Positions 9,773 through 18,037 of a DNA stretch of 64,000 nt are shown here, piece after piece. The stretch covers positions 496,001 through 560,000 of the forward strand of contig CAVQVG010000019.1 in assembly GCA_963717125.1 (NCBI GenBank). The letters are read 5' to 3'. Source of the stretch: RYN-230 sp963717125 (lineage in GTDB: Bacteria > Actinomycetota > Actinomycetes > Streptosporangiales > Streptosporangiaceae). The notes beneath the pieces were generated by a model. It searched no databases. It had not been told where the DNA came from and saw only the letters and a program-made list of their open reading frames with translations. The translations under genes and the position numbers were made by a program. How positions within the stretch are numbered: the first letter of the stretch is position 1; each line of letters opens with the position of its first letter.

Positions 9773-10323
9773 CGCCGTCGTAGCTGGCGGTAGCGCGAGT
9801 CGAGCCCCCGCCGCCTGGCCAGCCGGGCGAGCGGGGTAAGGACGGCGCGGACCAGCGCGGCCGGCAGGTACGGTGCTCGCACCTCACGCTCGAAATCGCG
9901 CATGAACAACGCCAGGTCGGTCGGCCTGGGCAGGCGTCGGCCCGCGGTGTGCTGGTCCTGCGCCAGCGCCGCAGCGGTCTCCAGCAGTTCCTGCATGCTC
10001 AGGGCCGGGCTGGTCTGCACGGACACCCTGGCGGGCCGGCTTCCGGCGTTCGCGAAATGGTGCACGGTCCCCGGCGGGATCCGCACGGTGTCGCCCGGGT
10101 TCGCGATCACCCGCCGGACGCCGACCCGGAACCGCATCTGGCCGACGAGGACGGTGAAGACTTCCTCCTGCTCGGGGTGGGCATGGCTGCTGGGCACCCG
10201 TCCCCCGGGCGCGAGCAGAAGCTCCCACTCCAGCACGACGCCGCCGGTGTCCGTGGACGTCCGCCGGATCGTGATCTGCTCGCCGCTGAGCGGGTTCTCG
10301 ATGATGTGTTCCCGGGGGACCAT
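9769..10323 (-). CDS. Cupin-domain protein
   Basis: 184 residues. The central cupin barrel shows motif 1 SSHAHPEQEEVFTVLVG and motif 2 PGDTVRIPPGTVHHF, including the His/Glu metal ligands; the last ~80 residues are helical and basic. ATG at 10323 is chosen because AGGAGG precedes it by five bases. It is first in the operon with the DrrA/DrrB-like exporter. It may sense or modify a small molecule handled by the exporter, but nothing in the sequence fixes the ligand. Confidence 0.82.
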   Translation of the reverse strand: MVPREHIIENPLSGEQITIRRTSTDTGGVVLEWELLLAPGGRVPSSHAHPEQEEVFTVLVGQMRFRVGVRRVIANPGDTVRIPPGTVHHFANAGSRPARVSVQTSPALSMQELLETAAALAQDQHTAGRRLPRPTDLALFMRDFEREVRAPYLPAALVRAVLTPLARLARRRGLDSRYRQLRRR

Positions 10324-10516
10324 GGTCGCCTCCTGTTGCGGTCTCTCCAGCGTGCCCGGCCGCCCGCGGCGGCGTCGTCGGCCATGCGGCCCGGGCCGGA
10401 TCATCTCCGGCGGTAGCCGGGAGCACGCGGCATACGCCAGCGGTGCAGGCGGGCACGGTCCCAGCTAGCCTCAGGGCGGATGCCTTCCGAGAGGCCGGCG
10501 AGTACCGTCACCGGTA

Positions 10517-11740
10517 GTGATGACCCAACCTGACCTGCCCGCGGACCTGCCGTATCAGCCCGGCCTGCCCCCGCGTGGCGCAGCCGCCCGGCGCTGGGCC
10601 ACTGACGCCGCGATCGCCGTCATTGTGATCGCGATCGAGGTCGGCGGGACCTTCGCGTCCGCGGGCTGGCACCATGGCCACGTCATCGCCGGGGTCGCCA
10701 CTTACGTCCTGCTCGCTGTTGGCGGCGCATCGCTGATTGCCCGCCGTCGCTACCCGGTCGGCGTGCTGGCCGTCACCCTCGCGGTAGCGATCTGGCCGGG
10801 CATGGCTAGCCAGGCGCCCCTGATCTGGATCGCGCTGATCGTGGCCTTCTTCACCGCGGTGCAGGCCAGGCAGCGGGCGGCGGCGGTCGCATCCCTGGTC
10901 ATCGGCTACGTCGCATCGGTATGGCCGCCCTGGCTGATCGGCAGCCCCGGCCACGCCAGCGCCCGGTCCGCGGTGTGGCTGGCGGTCTTGCTGCTGTTCC
11001 TGCTGGCCGTCGCCGAGGTCATCAGGGCCCGGGGCCAGCGGACGGCTGCGCTAGAGCAGAGCCGCCAGGAGGAACTGCGCCGCCGGGCGGGCGAGGAACG
11101 GATGCGGATCGCGAGGGACCTGCACGACGTGGTGGCCCACAACATCTCGGTCATCAACGTCCAGGCCAACACCGCGCTGCACCTGATGGACCGCCAGCCC
11201 GACCGGGCCCGCTCCGCCCTGACCACCATCAACGAGGTCAGCGGGCAGGCCCTGGTCGAGCTGCGCTCGGTACTGGGCGTGCTGCGCGCGGTGGACGAGG
11301 GCGCTCCCCGAGCACCGGCCCCGGGCCTGGCCCGGCTGGGCGACCTGGCCGACACCGCGGCCGCCGCCGGGCTGGCCGTCCAGGTTGAGGAAAGCGGTCA
11401 GCGGGTCCCGCTGCCAGCCGACGTCGACCTGGCTGCCTACCGGATCGTCCAGGAGGCCCTGACCAACAGCGCCCGGCACTCCGGCGGCACGAACGCCATC
11501 ATCCGCATCGTCTACGGGGAGGACGCCCTGGTGGTCGACGTTGACGACGACGGCGCCGGGCGGCCGCCTGGCCGGTCTCCCGGCCAGGCCCATGGCACGG
11601 GCAGCGGCATCGCCGGCATGACCGAGCGGGCGGCCGCACTCGGCGGCACGCTTGAGGCTGGCCCCCGGCCCGGCGGCGGCTTCGCGGTCCGGGCGCGGCT
11701 GCCGCTGCACGGACTCCCGCAGGATGGGGACGGCCGGTGA
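10517..11740 (+). CDS. Two-component sensor histidine kinase (HisKA_3)
   Basis: 407 residues: about five membrane segments (30-170), a linker helix, phosphoacceptor ARDLHDVVAHN with His 203, N-box QEALTNSARHS and G1 box VDVDDDGAG. It starts at GTG 10517 or ATG 10520 with no clear ribosome site. It is divergent from the cupin-ABC operon, which makes that operon a likely target. GTGA overlap with the regulator at 11737. Confidence 0.9.
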   Translation: MMTQPDLPADLPYQPGLPPRGAAARRWATDAAIAVIVIAIEVGGTFASAGWHHGHVIAGVATYVLLAVGGASLIARRRYPVGVLAVTLAVAIWPGMASQAPLIWIALIVAFFTAVQARQRAAAVASLVIGYVASVWPPWLIGSPGHASARSAVWLAVLLLFLLAVAEVIRARGQRTAALEQSRQEELRRRAGEERMRIARDLHDVVAHNISVINVQANTALHLMDRQPDRARSALTTINEVSGQALVELRSVLGVLRAVDEGAPRAPAPGLARLGDLADTAAAAGLAVQVEESGQRVPLPADVDLAAYRIVQEALTNSARHSGGTNAIIRIVYGEDALVVDVDDDGAGRPPGRSPGQAHGTGSGIAGMTERAAALGGTLEAGPRPGGGFAVRARLPLHGLPQDGDGR

Positions 11741-12393
11741 TCCGCGTCGCGCTGGCCGACGATCAAGAACTTGTCCGGGCCGGGTTCGCCGCGCTGCTCG
11801 ACGCCGAGGACGACATCGACGTGGTCGGCGAAGCCGCCGACGGGGAGCAGGCCGTGCTACTCGCGGAAAGGTGCGCGCCGGACGTGCTGCTGATGGACAT
11901 CCGCATGCCCGGCGTCGACGGCATCGAGGCGACCCGCCGCATCGCCGCGCGCCCGGACCTCGCCTCGGTCCACGTCGTCATCCTGACCACCTTCGAGCTA
12001 GACGAGTACGTCTTCGAGGGCCTGCGGGCCGGCGCCGCCGGATTCCTGGTCAAGGACACCGACGCCGCCGAGCTGATCCGGGCGGTCCGGGTAGTGGCCA
12101 GCGGGGAGGCGATGCTGTCCCCCGCCGTCACCAGGCGCCTCATCGCCGAGTTCGCGTTGCGCACGCGGTCGCCACGCCGGCTCCCCCATCTGGACGAACT
12201 GACCCCCCGGGAGCGCGAAGTGCTTGCCCTCATCGCCACCGGGCTGTCCAACGACGAGATCTCCCGCAAGATCTACGTCAGCCCGGCAACAGTAAAGACC
12301 CACGCCAGCCGGGCGATGACCAAGCTCGGCGCCAGGGACCGGGCTCAGCTCGTCGTCTTCGCCTACCAGGCTGGCCTGATCCGCCCGGGCTGA
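11737..12393 (+). CDS. NarL/FixJ-family response regulator
   Basis: 218 residues. Receiver with phosphoacceptor Asp54 in LMDIRMPGVDG and FLVKDT; LuxR helix-turn-helix LTPREREVLALIATG followed by ATVKTHASRAMTKL. GTG start overlaps the kinase stop. Partner of the kinase at 10517. Confidence 0.92.
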   Translation: MIRVALADDQELVRAGFAALLDAEDDIDVVGEAADGEQAVLLAERCAPDVLLMDIRMPGVDGIEATRRIAARPDLASVHVVILTTFELDEYVFEGLRAGAAGFLVKDTDAAELIRAVRVVASGEAMLSPAVTRRLIAEFALRTRSPRRLPHLDELTPREREVLALIATGLSNDEISRKIYVSPATVKTHASRAMTKLGARDRAQLVVFAYQAGLIRPG

Positions 12394-12623
12394 GGCGGCG
12401 CGTCCCTGGCCGGGCCAATCTGGGCCGAGGAACCAGCGCAGCGCATGTTCCAGTCCGCCGAGCCAATTCTGCGGGGCTGGCTCACAACCGACGTCAAAGG
12501 CGAAGTCAACCGGATGGCCCGGCTGCTCGAAGACTCTAATACGACATTACTTTAATCGAATACCGGACAGCTGAGATCTGTCGTGGCAGCGAGGTCATTC
12601 GGGGAGCGGCTTGAGCCTTTTGA
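12394..12623 (+). other. Gene-free stretch with a possible C-terminal remnant
   Basis: No intact gene. One open frame ending TAA at 12553-12555 reads like protein (WAEEPAQRMFQSAEP, then LRGWLTTDVKGEVNRMARLL) but has no start or upstream domain. I do not recognise it; it may be the 3' end of a deleted gene. Confidence 0.3.
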
Positions 12624-12776
12624 GCCGAAGGAGACCTGCTCATCGGAGCTGACGGCCGCCACTCGGCGGTACGGCACTGCCTGTCGGGCGACGGTGCCGT
12701 CCACCCAGCGGCCTTCGGCACATGGCAAGGCCTCAGCCCGATCGACCTCGATCTCACCCGCTCACACCGCAGTCTC
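12624..12776 (+). pseudogene. Remnant of an FAD-dependent aromatic monooxygenase
   Basis: About 50 residues in frame from 12624, after two in-frame stops (12612 and 12621), match the second FAD-binding motif of salicylate-hydroxylase-type enzymes: GDLLIGADGRHSAVR, then GTWQGLSPIDLDL. The GxGxxG N-terminus and the GDAAH C-terminal motif are missing. It is a fragment without function, left by deletion. Confidence 0.65.
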
Positions 12777-12973
12777 ATGATCACGAGTCGACAGCACGTG
12801 CGGACTCATGCCCGCTGGGGAGGGCCTGCCGCCCAGTTCGCGGGGAATCACCCCACGTCCAGGTCCGGATTTCCCCGCACATCGTGGCCGTGCTGGCCGA
12901 TGTACCAGCTACGGCCAGCGGCAAAAGCCTCCTATTGGCATGGAATGCCGTATACGCGGAAGCCCGGGAATGG

Positions 12974-12979
12974 TAACAT
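12974..12979 (+). promoter_or_regulatory. Candidate -10 element of the leader at 12981
   Basis: TAACAT lies just upstream of the conserved leader. The sigma gene has TAATAT at the same relative place (16333-16338, minus strand). No convincing -35 box is seen. Confidence 0.35.
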
Positions 12980-12980
12980 A

Positions 12981-13196
12981 ATGTCAACCGCTCCGGACCC
13001 TGGCAGCAGCACCCGCGAAAATCTGCGGATGCTCAGCAGGGCCCGGATTTTTTCGTGCACGGAAACGATGCCGGCGAGACGCCACGGACCGAGGGACGGT
13101 GAGAACTCAAGGGAGGTTCCTCCTCCCACTGCGATCTGCCCAAGCATGACCGGACTACCGCGTGCGTCACCTCGTCACTGGCTAAAGGAGTCGGTT
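12981..13196 (+). ncRNA. Structured 5' leader, copy A
   Basis: About 215 bases before the YeaQ/GlsB-type gene, homologous over the whole length to the leader of the sigma gene (copy B, 16117-16331). Outer stem 12992-13002 with 13037-13047; inner stem 13008-13016 with 13025-13033. A U run follows (13048-13053). Hairpin GGGAGG/CCTCCC spans 13111-13127. GGTGA (13098-13102) is complementary to TCACC (13167-13171) near the ribosome site AAAGGAG. Both stems and the 3' hairpin keep pairing in copy B although the bases differ, which points to a conserved RNA fold such as a cis-acting regulator. I cannot assign it to a known riboswitch class. Confidence 0.65.
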
Positions 13197-13505
13197 ATGG
13201 GCATCATCGCCTGGATCATTCTCGGCCTGGCCGCAGGCCTGCTCGCCAACCTGCTGATCCCCGGCAAGAGATCACAGGGCCTCATCCTCACCTGCCTCAT
13301 CGGCATCGCCGGGGCACTGCTCGGCGGCTGGCTTGCCACCAAGCTGTTCCACATCCACAGCCTGCACGGATTCTTCAACCTCTCCACCTGGATCACCGCG
13401 ATCATCGGCGCAGCCATCCTGCTGCTCGCCTTCCACCTGATCACCAGCCGCTCCAGCCGCCGGTCTAGCCGGTCTGGCCGGTCCCGCCGGTACGCGCACC
13501 GCTAA
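13197..13505 (+). CDS. GlsB/YeaQ/YmgE-family (transglycosylase-associated) membrane protein
   Basis: 102 residues with three membrane helices: IIAWIILGLAAGLLANLLIPG, then a second helix from LTCLIGIAGALLGGW and a third in TAIIGAAILLLAFHLI. The tail is Ser/Arg-rich and basic. This small stress-induced family has no proven biochemical function. ATG at 13197 is preceded by AAAGGAG at six bases. Expression probably depends on the long leader it shares with the sigma factor gene. Confidence 0.85.
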   Translation: MGIIAWIILGLAAGLLANLLIPGKRSQGLILTCLIGIAGALLGGWLATKLFHIHSLHGFFNLSTWITAIIGAAILLLAFHLITSRSSRRSSRSGRSRRYAHR

Positions 13506-13575
13506 GGCACGCCAGAGCCGGCTCCGGCACGCTGAGTTAAGTTCCGGTTCTGGCGGGCGCCGTCATGGTGATGAC

Positions 13576-13612
13576 CGTGCCCGGTGGTGGGCCGCGTTCA
13601 CCACCGGGCACG
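13576..13612 (+). terminator. Hairpin terminator
   Basis: Perfect 14-bp arms (13576-13589 and 13599-13612) with a 9-base loop, 70 bases after the preceding stop. Confidence 0.6.
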
Positions 13613-13727
13613 CGATGCCGACATCTGCCTGCGTTCTTGGCCCACACCACCATGGCGCTATTACCCCGCCCGGCCGAGCGCCCGGCCAGCGAGACGGCGG
13701 CTGCCAGCGAGGAAGCAGGTAATTTTC

Positions 13728-14405
13728 ATGTCAACCGGGATCATCGTGGTCATCGTTGTGGCCGTCATCGTGGTCGCAGCCCTGGCGATCGGTGTGCGGG
13801 CGGTCATGCGCCGCCGCCGGCTTCAGCAGCGCTTCGGCCCGGAATACGACCGGGTGGTAGGCGAGCGCGACAGCAAACTCAAGGCAGAGGGCGAGCTGGC
13901 AGGACGCGAGCGCCGGGTCCGAGACCTTGACCTCCAGCCCCTCACAGACTCTGCGCGCGCGAGCTACTCGGATCAGTGGGCGCGTATCCAGGAGCGGTTC
14001 GTCGACTCCCCGGCGGACGCTGTCTCAGGGTCGCAATTGCTCGTCGCCTCGGTGATGACCAAACGCGGCTATCCCACGGAACATCAAGATCAGGTTCTTG
14101 CCGACCTGTCCGTCGAGCACTCGGGCAGCCTTGACCGCTACCGGGCAGCCGAGGAGATCAGCCAGCGCGCCGCAGCGGGCACGGCCTCCACAGAGGACCT
14201 GCGGCAAGCCATGATCCACTACCGAGCCCTGTTCGCTGAACTCCTCGGCGACCCCACGGATGCACGGCCCGGACCGGCGGCGGCCAAACCCGAGCAGATT
14301 GCCGGGCCCGCCGACGCCGCTCCCAAGAACGGTGACGCGCAGGCGGCCGGAACCCAGCACACCATGACCGGCGGCGATCCGTCGCCGGCCTCAGCCAGCA
14401 ATTAA
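13728..14405 (+). CDS. Membrane-anchored protein with WARIQERFVDSP domain, function unknown
   Basis: 225 residues. One N-terminal helix (residues 4-24) is followed by a basic stretch (RRRRLQQRFGPEYDRVVGER), a soluble alpha-helical domain with WARIQERFVDSPADAV (~residues 84-100) and a disordered Ala/Pro tail. The domain recurs in the next gene, where it reads WPEIQAMFVDDPRASV. Start ATG 13728 is chosen because the helix begins there; a weak GAGGAAG lies upstream. The location in a cluster of stress genes suggests a stress role, but the function is unknown. Confidence 0.75.
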   Translation: MSTGIIVVIVVAVIVVAALAIGVRAVMRRRRLQQRFGPEYDRVVGERDSKLKAEGELAGRERRVRDLDLQPLTDSARASYSDQWARIQERFVDSPADAVSGSQLLVASVMTKRGYPTEHQDQVLADLSVEHSGSLDRYRAAEEISQRAAAGTASTEDLRQAMIHYRALFAELLGDPTDARPGPAAAKPEQIAGPADAAPKNGDAQAAGTQHTMTGGDPSPASASN

Positions 14406-14433
14406 ATGGATCGGACGCCGAGGAGCTGACGAA

Positions 14434-15018
14434 ATGACCTCACCAAGCGAGACAGCAAGCTATCACCAGGTAGTGCCGGAAGATGACCGGAACATGCCTG
14501 AACTCGACCCGGATCCGAGCGGTGCATCAGTGGCGGGCCATCCTGAATCACCTGCCCCCGCCGAGTCCGGCGACCCGGGCGTTACCTCCGCGGGCAGCGC
14601 GGCGGAGAAACCGGACGTCGCCGACACGGCTGACGCTGAAGCACCGTTCGCCTTCTCCAGGGCCCCAGCCGCCCAGCCCGAGCCAGTTCCTGCGACACCC
14701 AACTCCTTCTCAACAGCCCCAGTCGCCGAGCCTGAGCCAGCCCCTCCGGAACCTCTCAGTACAAACGGCTCAAGTCCGGGTACCCGCTGGCCCGAGATCC
14801 AGGCGATGTTCGTCGACGACCCGCGCGCCTCTGTGCAGCTGGCGGCCAGTCTCCTCGACGACAGCGTCGACGCGCTCGTCATGTCCCTCAAGGAGCAGCA
14901 GCATTCACTGCTGCGCGCCTGGCAGGACGATGATCCAGGAACCGAGGAACTGCGCACCACGGTCCAGCAGTACCGCACATTCTGGAACCATCTCGAAGAT
15001 TTCTCCCGCCAAGCCTGA
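14434..15018 (+). CDS. Hypothetical protein sharing the FVDDP domain with its neighbour
   Basis: 194 residues, no membrane segment. Residues 1-115 are acidic, Pro/Glu/Ala-rich and probably disordered. Residues ~118-190 form the helical domain WPEIQAMFVDDPRASV, ending VQQYRTFWNHLEDF. The preceding protein has the same order ending MIHYRALFAEL, so the two are paralogues. It is 28 bases downstream and probably in the same operon. Function unknown. Confidence 0.7.
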   Translation: MTSPSETASYHQVVPEDDRNMPELDPDPSGASVAGHPESPAPAESGDPGVTSAGSAAEKPDVADTADAEAPFAFSRAPAAQPEPVPATPNSFSTAPVAEPEPAPPEPLSTNGSSPGTRWPEIQAMFVDDPRASVQLAASLLDDSVDALVMSLKEQQHSLLRAWQDDDPGTEELRTTVQQYRTFWNHLEDFSRQA

Positions 15019-15077
15019 CCATCCCTAGCTGGCGATTGCGTCGGTAAGCGCCTGGCCAGCAAGGAAGCCAGACTGGC

Positions 15078-15119
15078 GCCGGGCTCTCAGGCACCACCCG
15101 TTTCGCGTGAGAGCCCGGC
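15078..15119 (+). terminator. Bidirectional hairpin terminator
   Basis: 12-bp perfect arms GCCGGGCTCTCA (15078-15089) and TGAGAGCCCGGC (15108-15119) between two convergent genes. Confidence 0.6.
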
Positions 15120-15195
15120 TCCGGCGTTCAGGCTCGCGGCCTTCAGGCCGGCACCTACCTGACGGCGATCAAGCCAGTGGAGGGACGCCGGGCTG

Positions 15196-16116
15196 TCAGG
15201 TGAGGGCGCCCGCGGATGCCCGGGCGTTCGCTGACCGGCCAGCGGCGAGCCGGGCAGGGCGCTCGTGCAGGCCGAGTACGCGCAGTCGGAGGTGGCCGAG
15301 CGCGTGGGTGCTCAGCCGGGAGACGTGCATCTGAGAAATGCCGAGCTGCTGGCCGATCTGCGCCTGCGTCATGTCATCGACAAAGCGCATCAGCAGGATC
15401 TTCCGCTCCCGCAGGGGCAGCTCGCCCCAGTGCGCCGCGACGGCGCGCATGCCGAGCATGCGTTCCACCCCGAGGTCCTCCTCGCCAAGGACGTCCGCGA
15501 GGGTGACCGTAGCGGGCTGGCCGGCCAGCGGCGCGTCCAGTGAGGAGGGCCGGCAGGCCAGCTCTGCCCGCCGCGCATCCCGCAGATCAGCGGTGCTCAC
15601 ACCCAGGTGGCTTGCCATCTCGGACTCGGCCGGGGCACGGCCCAGGTCCTGGGTCAGCTGACGGGCCGCCTCGCGGGCTTCGAGTACCAGTTCCTGCACC
15701 GGGCGCTTGACGTGGACCGGCGAGCACCTGTCCCGGAAATGCCTTTTGATCTCGCCGTCGATGCACGCCTGCGCGTAGGCAGCCAGGTTGCCGCCGACGG
15801 CCGGGTCGAATCGGTTGATCGCCTTCATCAGGCCGACGTAGCCCACCTGCATCAGGTCTTCGGCCGGCTCAGCGCCGCGCCGGTACCGCCGCACGCATGA
15901 GCACACCAGGTTGCGGTACCGGGCGACCAGCAGCTCGCAGGCCGCAGCGCGCGATTGACTGTCGCCTGGCAGCGACCCGACCATTCCTAGCAGCTCCCGG
16001 TCATCGAGGCCGGCAAAATCGCTGAGCCTCCGGCCACCCGGAACGGGCGGAATCCGCACGTATTCAGCATAGTGGCGATCACGCCTGCGGCCCGGCCGAG
16101 AACGACCCACGCCCAT
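15196..16116 (-). CDS. SigB/SigF-family RNA polymerase sigma factor
   Basis: 306 residues. Region 2 holds EDLMQVGYVGLMKAINRFDP, region 3 runs through RPVQELVLEAREA and LGVSTADLRDARRAE, and region 4 has RERKILLMRFVDDMTQAQIG with HTH LGISQMHVSRL. This is the architecture of alternative stress or sporulation sigma factors of the SigB/F/G group. ATG 16116 is fixed by AAAGGAG six bases upstream, in the same setting as at 13197. Such factors are usually held by an anti-sigma kinase; none is seen here, though a STAS protein lies at 18038. The gene carries leader copy B. Confidence 0.9.
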   Translation of the reverse strand: MGVGRSRPGRRRDRHYAEYVRIPPVPGGRRLSDFAGLDDRELLGMVGSLPGDSQSRAAACELLVARYRNLVCSCVRRYRRGAEPAEDLMQVGYVGLMKAINRFDPAVGGNLAAYAQACIDGEIKRHFRDRCSPVHVKRPVQELVLEAREAARQLTQDLGRAPAESEMASHLGVSTADLRDARRAELACRPSSLDAPLAGQPATVTLADVLGEEDLGVERMLGMRAVAAHWGELPLRERKILLMRFVDDMTQAQIGQQLGISQMHVSRLSTHALGHLRLRVLGLHERPARLAAGRSANARASAGALT

Positions 16117-16331
16117 GACCGGCTCCTTTGTTAGTAGCCAGGTGACGTATGGGTCAGCTGGCCGTGCTAGGCAGACCGTGATGGGAGAAGAGTTCTCCCC
16201 GGGATTCTCACCGTCCTTTGGCCGTAACGCGCCGTCGGACCGATCCGTGTACGGGGAAACAAAAATCCGGGCCCTGCTGCGTGCCCGCAGATATCGCGGG
16301 TACGGCTGCCAGGGTCCGGAGCAATGTCCAC
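16117..16331 (-). ncRNA. Structured 5' leader, copy B
   Basis: Homologous to copy A (12981-13196), in sense orientation before the sigma gene. Outer stem 16310-16320 with 16266-16276; inner stem 16296-16304 with 16280-16288; hairpin 16183-16199. GGUGA (16208-16212) can pair with UCACC (16141-16145) next to the ribosome site. Several stem positions differ from copy A on both strands yet still pair. Candidate -10 TAATAT is at 16333-16338. Bases 16339-16500 beyond the promoter show no gene. Confidence 0.65.
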
Positions 16332-16500
16332 TATATTACACTTTTTTGACTCACCCGCACAGGAAATTAGGCAGCCAATAGCATCCGGGTCAAGGACCTT
16401 GGCCATGGTGCTTGTGACGACTGCCAGCCTTTGCCGGGCGCGATCGGGTCGTTGGTGCCCGCGCCGCCGGTCGTGCGGTCGAGCCGGCGGCGCGAGGGGG

Positions 16501-16615
16501 TCAGTGCCTGAATGCGTCCTTCATCTTCGCCCCGGCCTGCTTGGTGTTGCCCTTAACTTGGTCACCGCGGCCTTCGGTGCGCAGGCGCCGGTTGCCGGTG
16601 GCCCGGCCGGCTGCT
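16501..16615 (-). pseudogene. CsbD-like stress protein, C-terminal remnant
   Basis: In a frame different from the neighbouring gene, ~38 residues read GRATGNRRLRTEGRGDQVKG then NTKQAGAKMKDAFRH and stop at 16501. That is the C-terminal half of a CsbD protein. Its N-terminus is replaced by the end of the gene at 16991, suggesting a deletion that joined the two. Confidence 0.65.
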
Positions 16616-16991
16616 GGCCGCTGCCGGGCGTGCCGTCGCCCAGGCTGCTCGCAGTGTAGGCGGGGGCGGTGTCGCGCTGGTCGATGAGGTCGTCGCGGGC
16701 CTGGCTGGCGGTGGCGGTCTCGCGACGGGACTGCTTGAGCCCGCGGCGCGCGTCGCGGCCGCGACGCGAGGTGCGCCGCGCGCCGGCCAGCAGCAGGGCC
16801 AGCCCGGCCACGCCGGCCGCGCCGACCACGATGCCGTAGAGGAAGAGGGTCCCGGTGGAGCCGGTGACGTGGTAGCCGAACACCGCGAACCCGTGGGTGA
16901 GGGCATGCCCGCTGCCGCTGTTGGCGAGAACACCGGCGACGCCGGCGATGACCGCGGCGATCAGGATGACGAGCCCGAGAATAATGATCAT
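16521..16991 (-). CDS. Two-helix membrane protein, probably 3'-altered
   Basis: 156 residues with two membrane helices (3-24 and ~50-70), then a basic stretch RRTSRRGRDARRGLKQSRRE and a polar tail with DDLIDQRDTA. The pattern resembles a hypothetical family common in actinomycetes. The last ~30 residues are read out of frame through a CsbD remnant, so the natural C-terminus is probably lost. GGAG precedes ATG 16991 by six bases. It is divergent from the TetR gene at 17122. Confidence 0.7.
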   Translation of the reverse strand: MIIILGLVILIAAVIAGVAGVLANSGSGHALTHGFAVFGYHVTGSTGTLFLYGIVVGAAGVAGLALLLAGARRTSRRGRDARRGLKQSRRETATASQARDDLIDQRDTAPAYTASSLGDGTPGSGQQPAGPPATGACAPKAAVTKLRATPSRPGRR

Positions 16992-17121
16992 GATGCGCTC
17001 CGGAGATTTACGCTGTTACATGCAGTAAACGCTGCCGGAAAGCCTTGCGTCAACGACGTTGACCTACACTGGTAGCGTCGGGTGATTTGACCTGGACGGC
17101 AAGAAGGAAGGTGCCACCGCG

Positions 17122-17829
17122 ATGACTTCACCGCCGGCCTGCCGCACCGCGCGGGATCCTGATGCGGCCCGGGACGGCAAGATCACCCGGGAGGTGGTGC
17201 TGGCCGCCGCGCTGGAGCTCATCGACCGCGGCGGAGTGGAGGGCCTGTCCATGCGCCGCCTGGCCCGCGCGGTGAACCGCGACCCGATGGTCTTGTACCG
17301 GCACGCGCCGAACAAGGCGGCCCTGCTCGACGGCGTGGCCGAGATCGTGCTCGCCCAGCTCAAGGTGGACCCCGCCGACCCAGACTGGGCTGGGCAGCTG
17401 CGCGCCATCGCCCGGGACTACCGCCGGCTGGCGCTGGCCCACCCACGCGTGGTGCCGCTGCTGGTCACCCGCCCGCTGGCCACCCCGCTCGGGCTCCGCC
17501 CCCAGGGCACCCTGCGCCCCCTCGAAGACGTCCTGGCGCTGCTGACCCGGGCCGGGTTCAGCGGGCCCGATGCCCTGCACATCTACCGTGCCCTGTTCGG
17601 CTTCCTGCACGGCCACGTTCTCAACGAACTGCAAGAACTCGTCGAGAACCCAGACGAGACCGACGACCTGCTGCGCCTGGGCCTGTACCGGCTGCCGATC
17701 GGCGAATTCCCGCTGCTGCGCGGTCTCGCTTCCGCCCTGGCCGCGTACGACGGCGCGGCCGAACTTGAACGGGGCTTCGACATCCTCCTGGCCGGGCTGG
17801 CCACCACACTGACCCCCCAGGCGAAGTAA
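17122..17829 (+). CDS. TetR-family transcriptional regulator
   Basis: 235 residues. N-terminal HTH (residues 20-66) with LELIDRGGVEGLSMRRLARA and MVLYRHAPNKAALLDGV. The C-terminal ligand domain is of the tetracycline-repressor type (LYRALFGFLHGHVLNEL). It is divergent from the membrane gene at 16991; the intergenic region contains an imperfect dyad GTTACATGCAGTAAAC (about 17016-17031), a plausible operator. The ligand is unknown. Confidence 0.88.
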   Translation: MTSPPACRTARDPDAARDGKITREVVLAAALELIDRGGVEGLSMRRLARAVNRDPMVLYRHAPNKAALLDGVAEIVLAQLKVDPADPDWAGQLRAIARDYRRLALAHPRVVPLLVTRPLATPLGLRPQGTLRPLEDVLALLTRAGFSGPDALHIYRALFGFLHGHVLNELQELVENPDETDDLLRLGLYRLPIGEFPLLRGLASALAAYDGAAELERGFDILLAGLATTLTPQAK

Positions 17830-18037
17830 GTAACCTGCGACCGGTGAGGCCGCATAAACGGGACGGGAACCATGGCCCGTGGCCGGGCCCGCGGGCTGGC
17901 AGAGCGGACTCGCGGAAGCCGCCGGGATCCCCCGGTCAGGACACTGGCGGGCATCCGGCGTAGTGTCCATGGCAGAGGCCGTGAACTAGCCGCTGGGTCA
18001 AGACCCTGCCTTGCTGCTCAAGCAGGAAGGCGCGCCC

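Noticed and set aside
12981..13196. Assignment of the shared leader to the c-di-AMP (ydaO) riboswitch
   Set aside because: The expected 3' core CGCCCGAACCCGUCAGCUAA is absent; CCGGACCCUGGCAGC is only loosely similar and lies at the wrong end.
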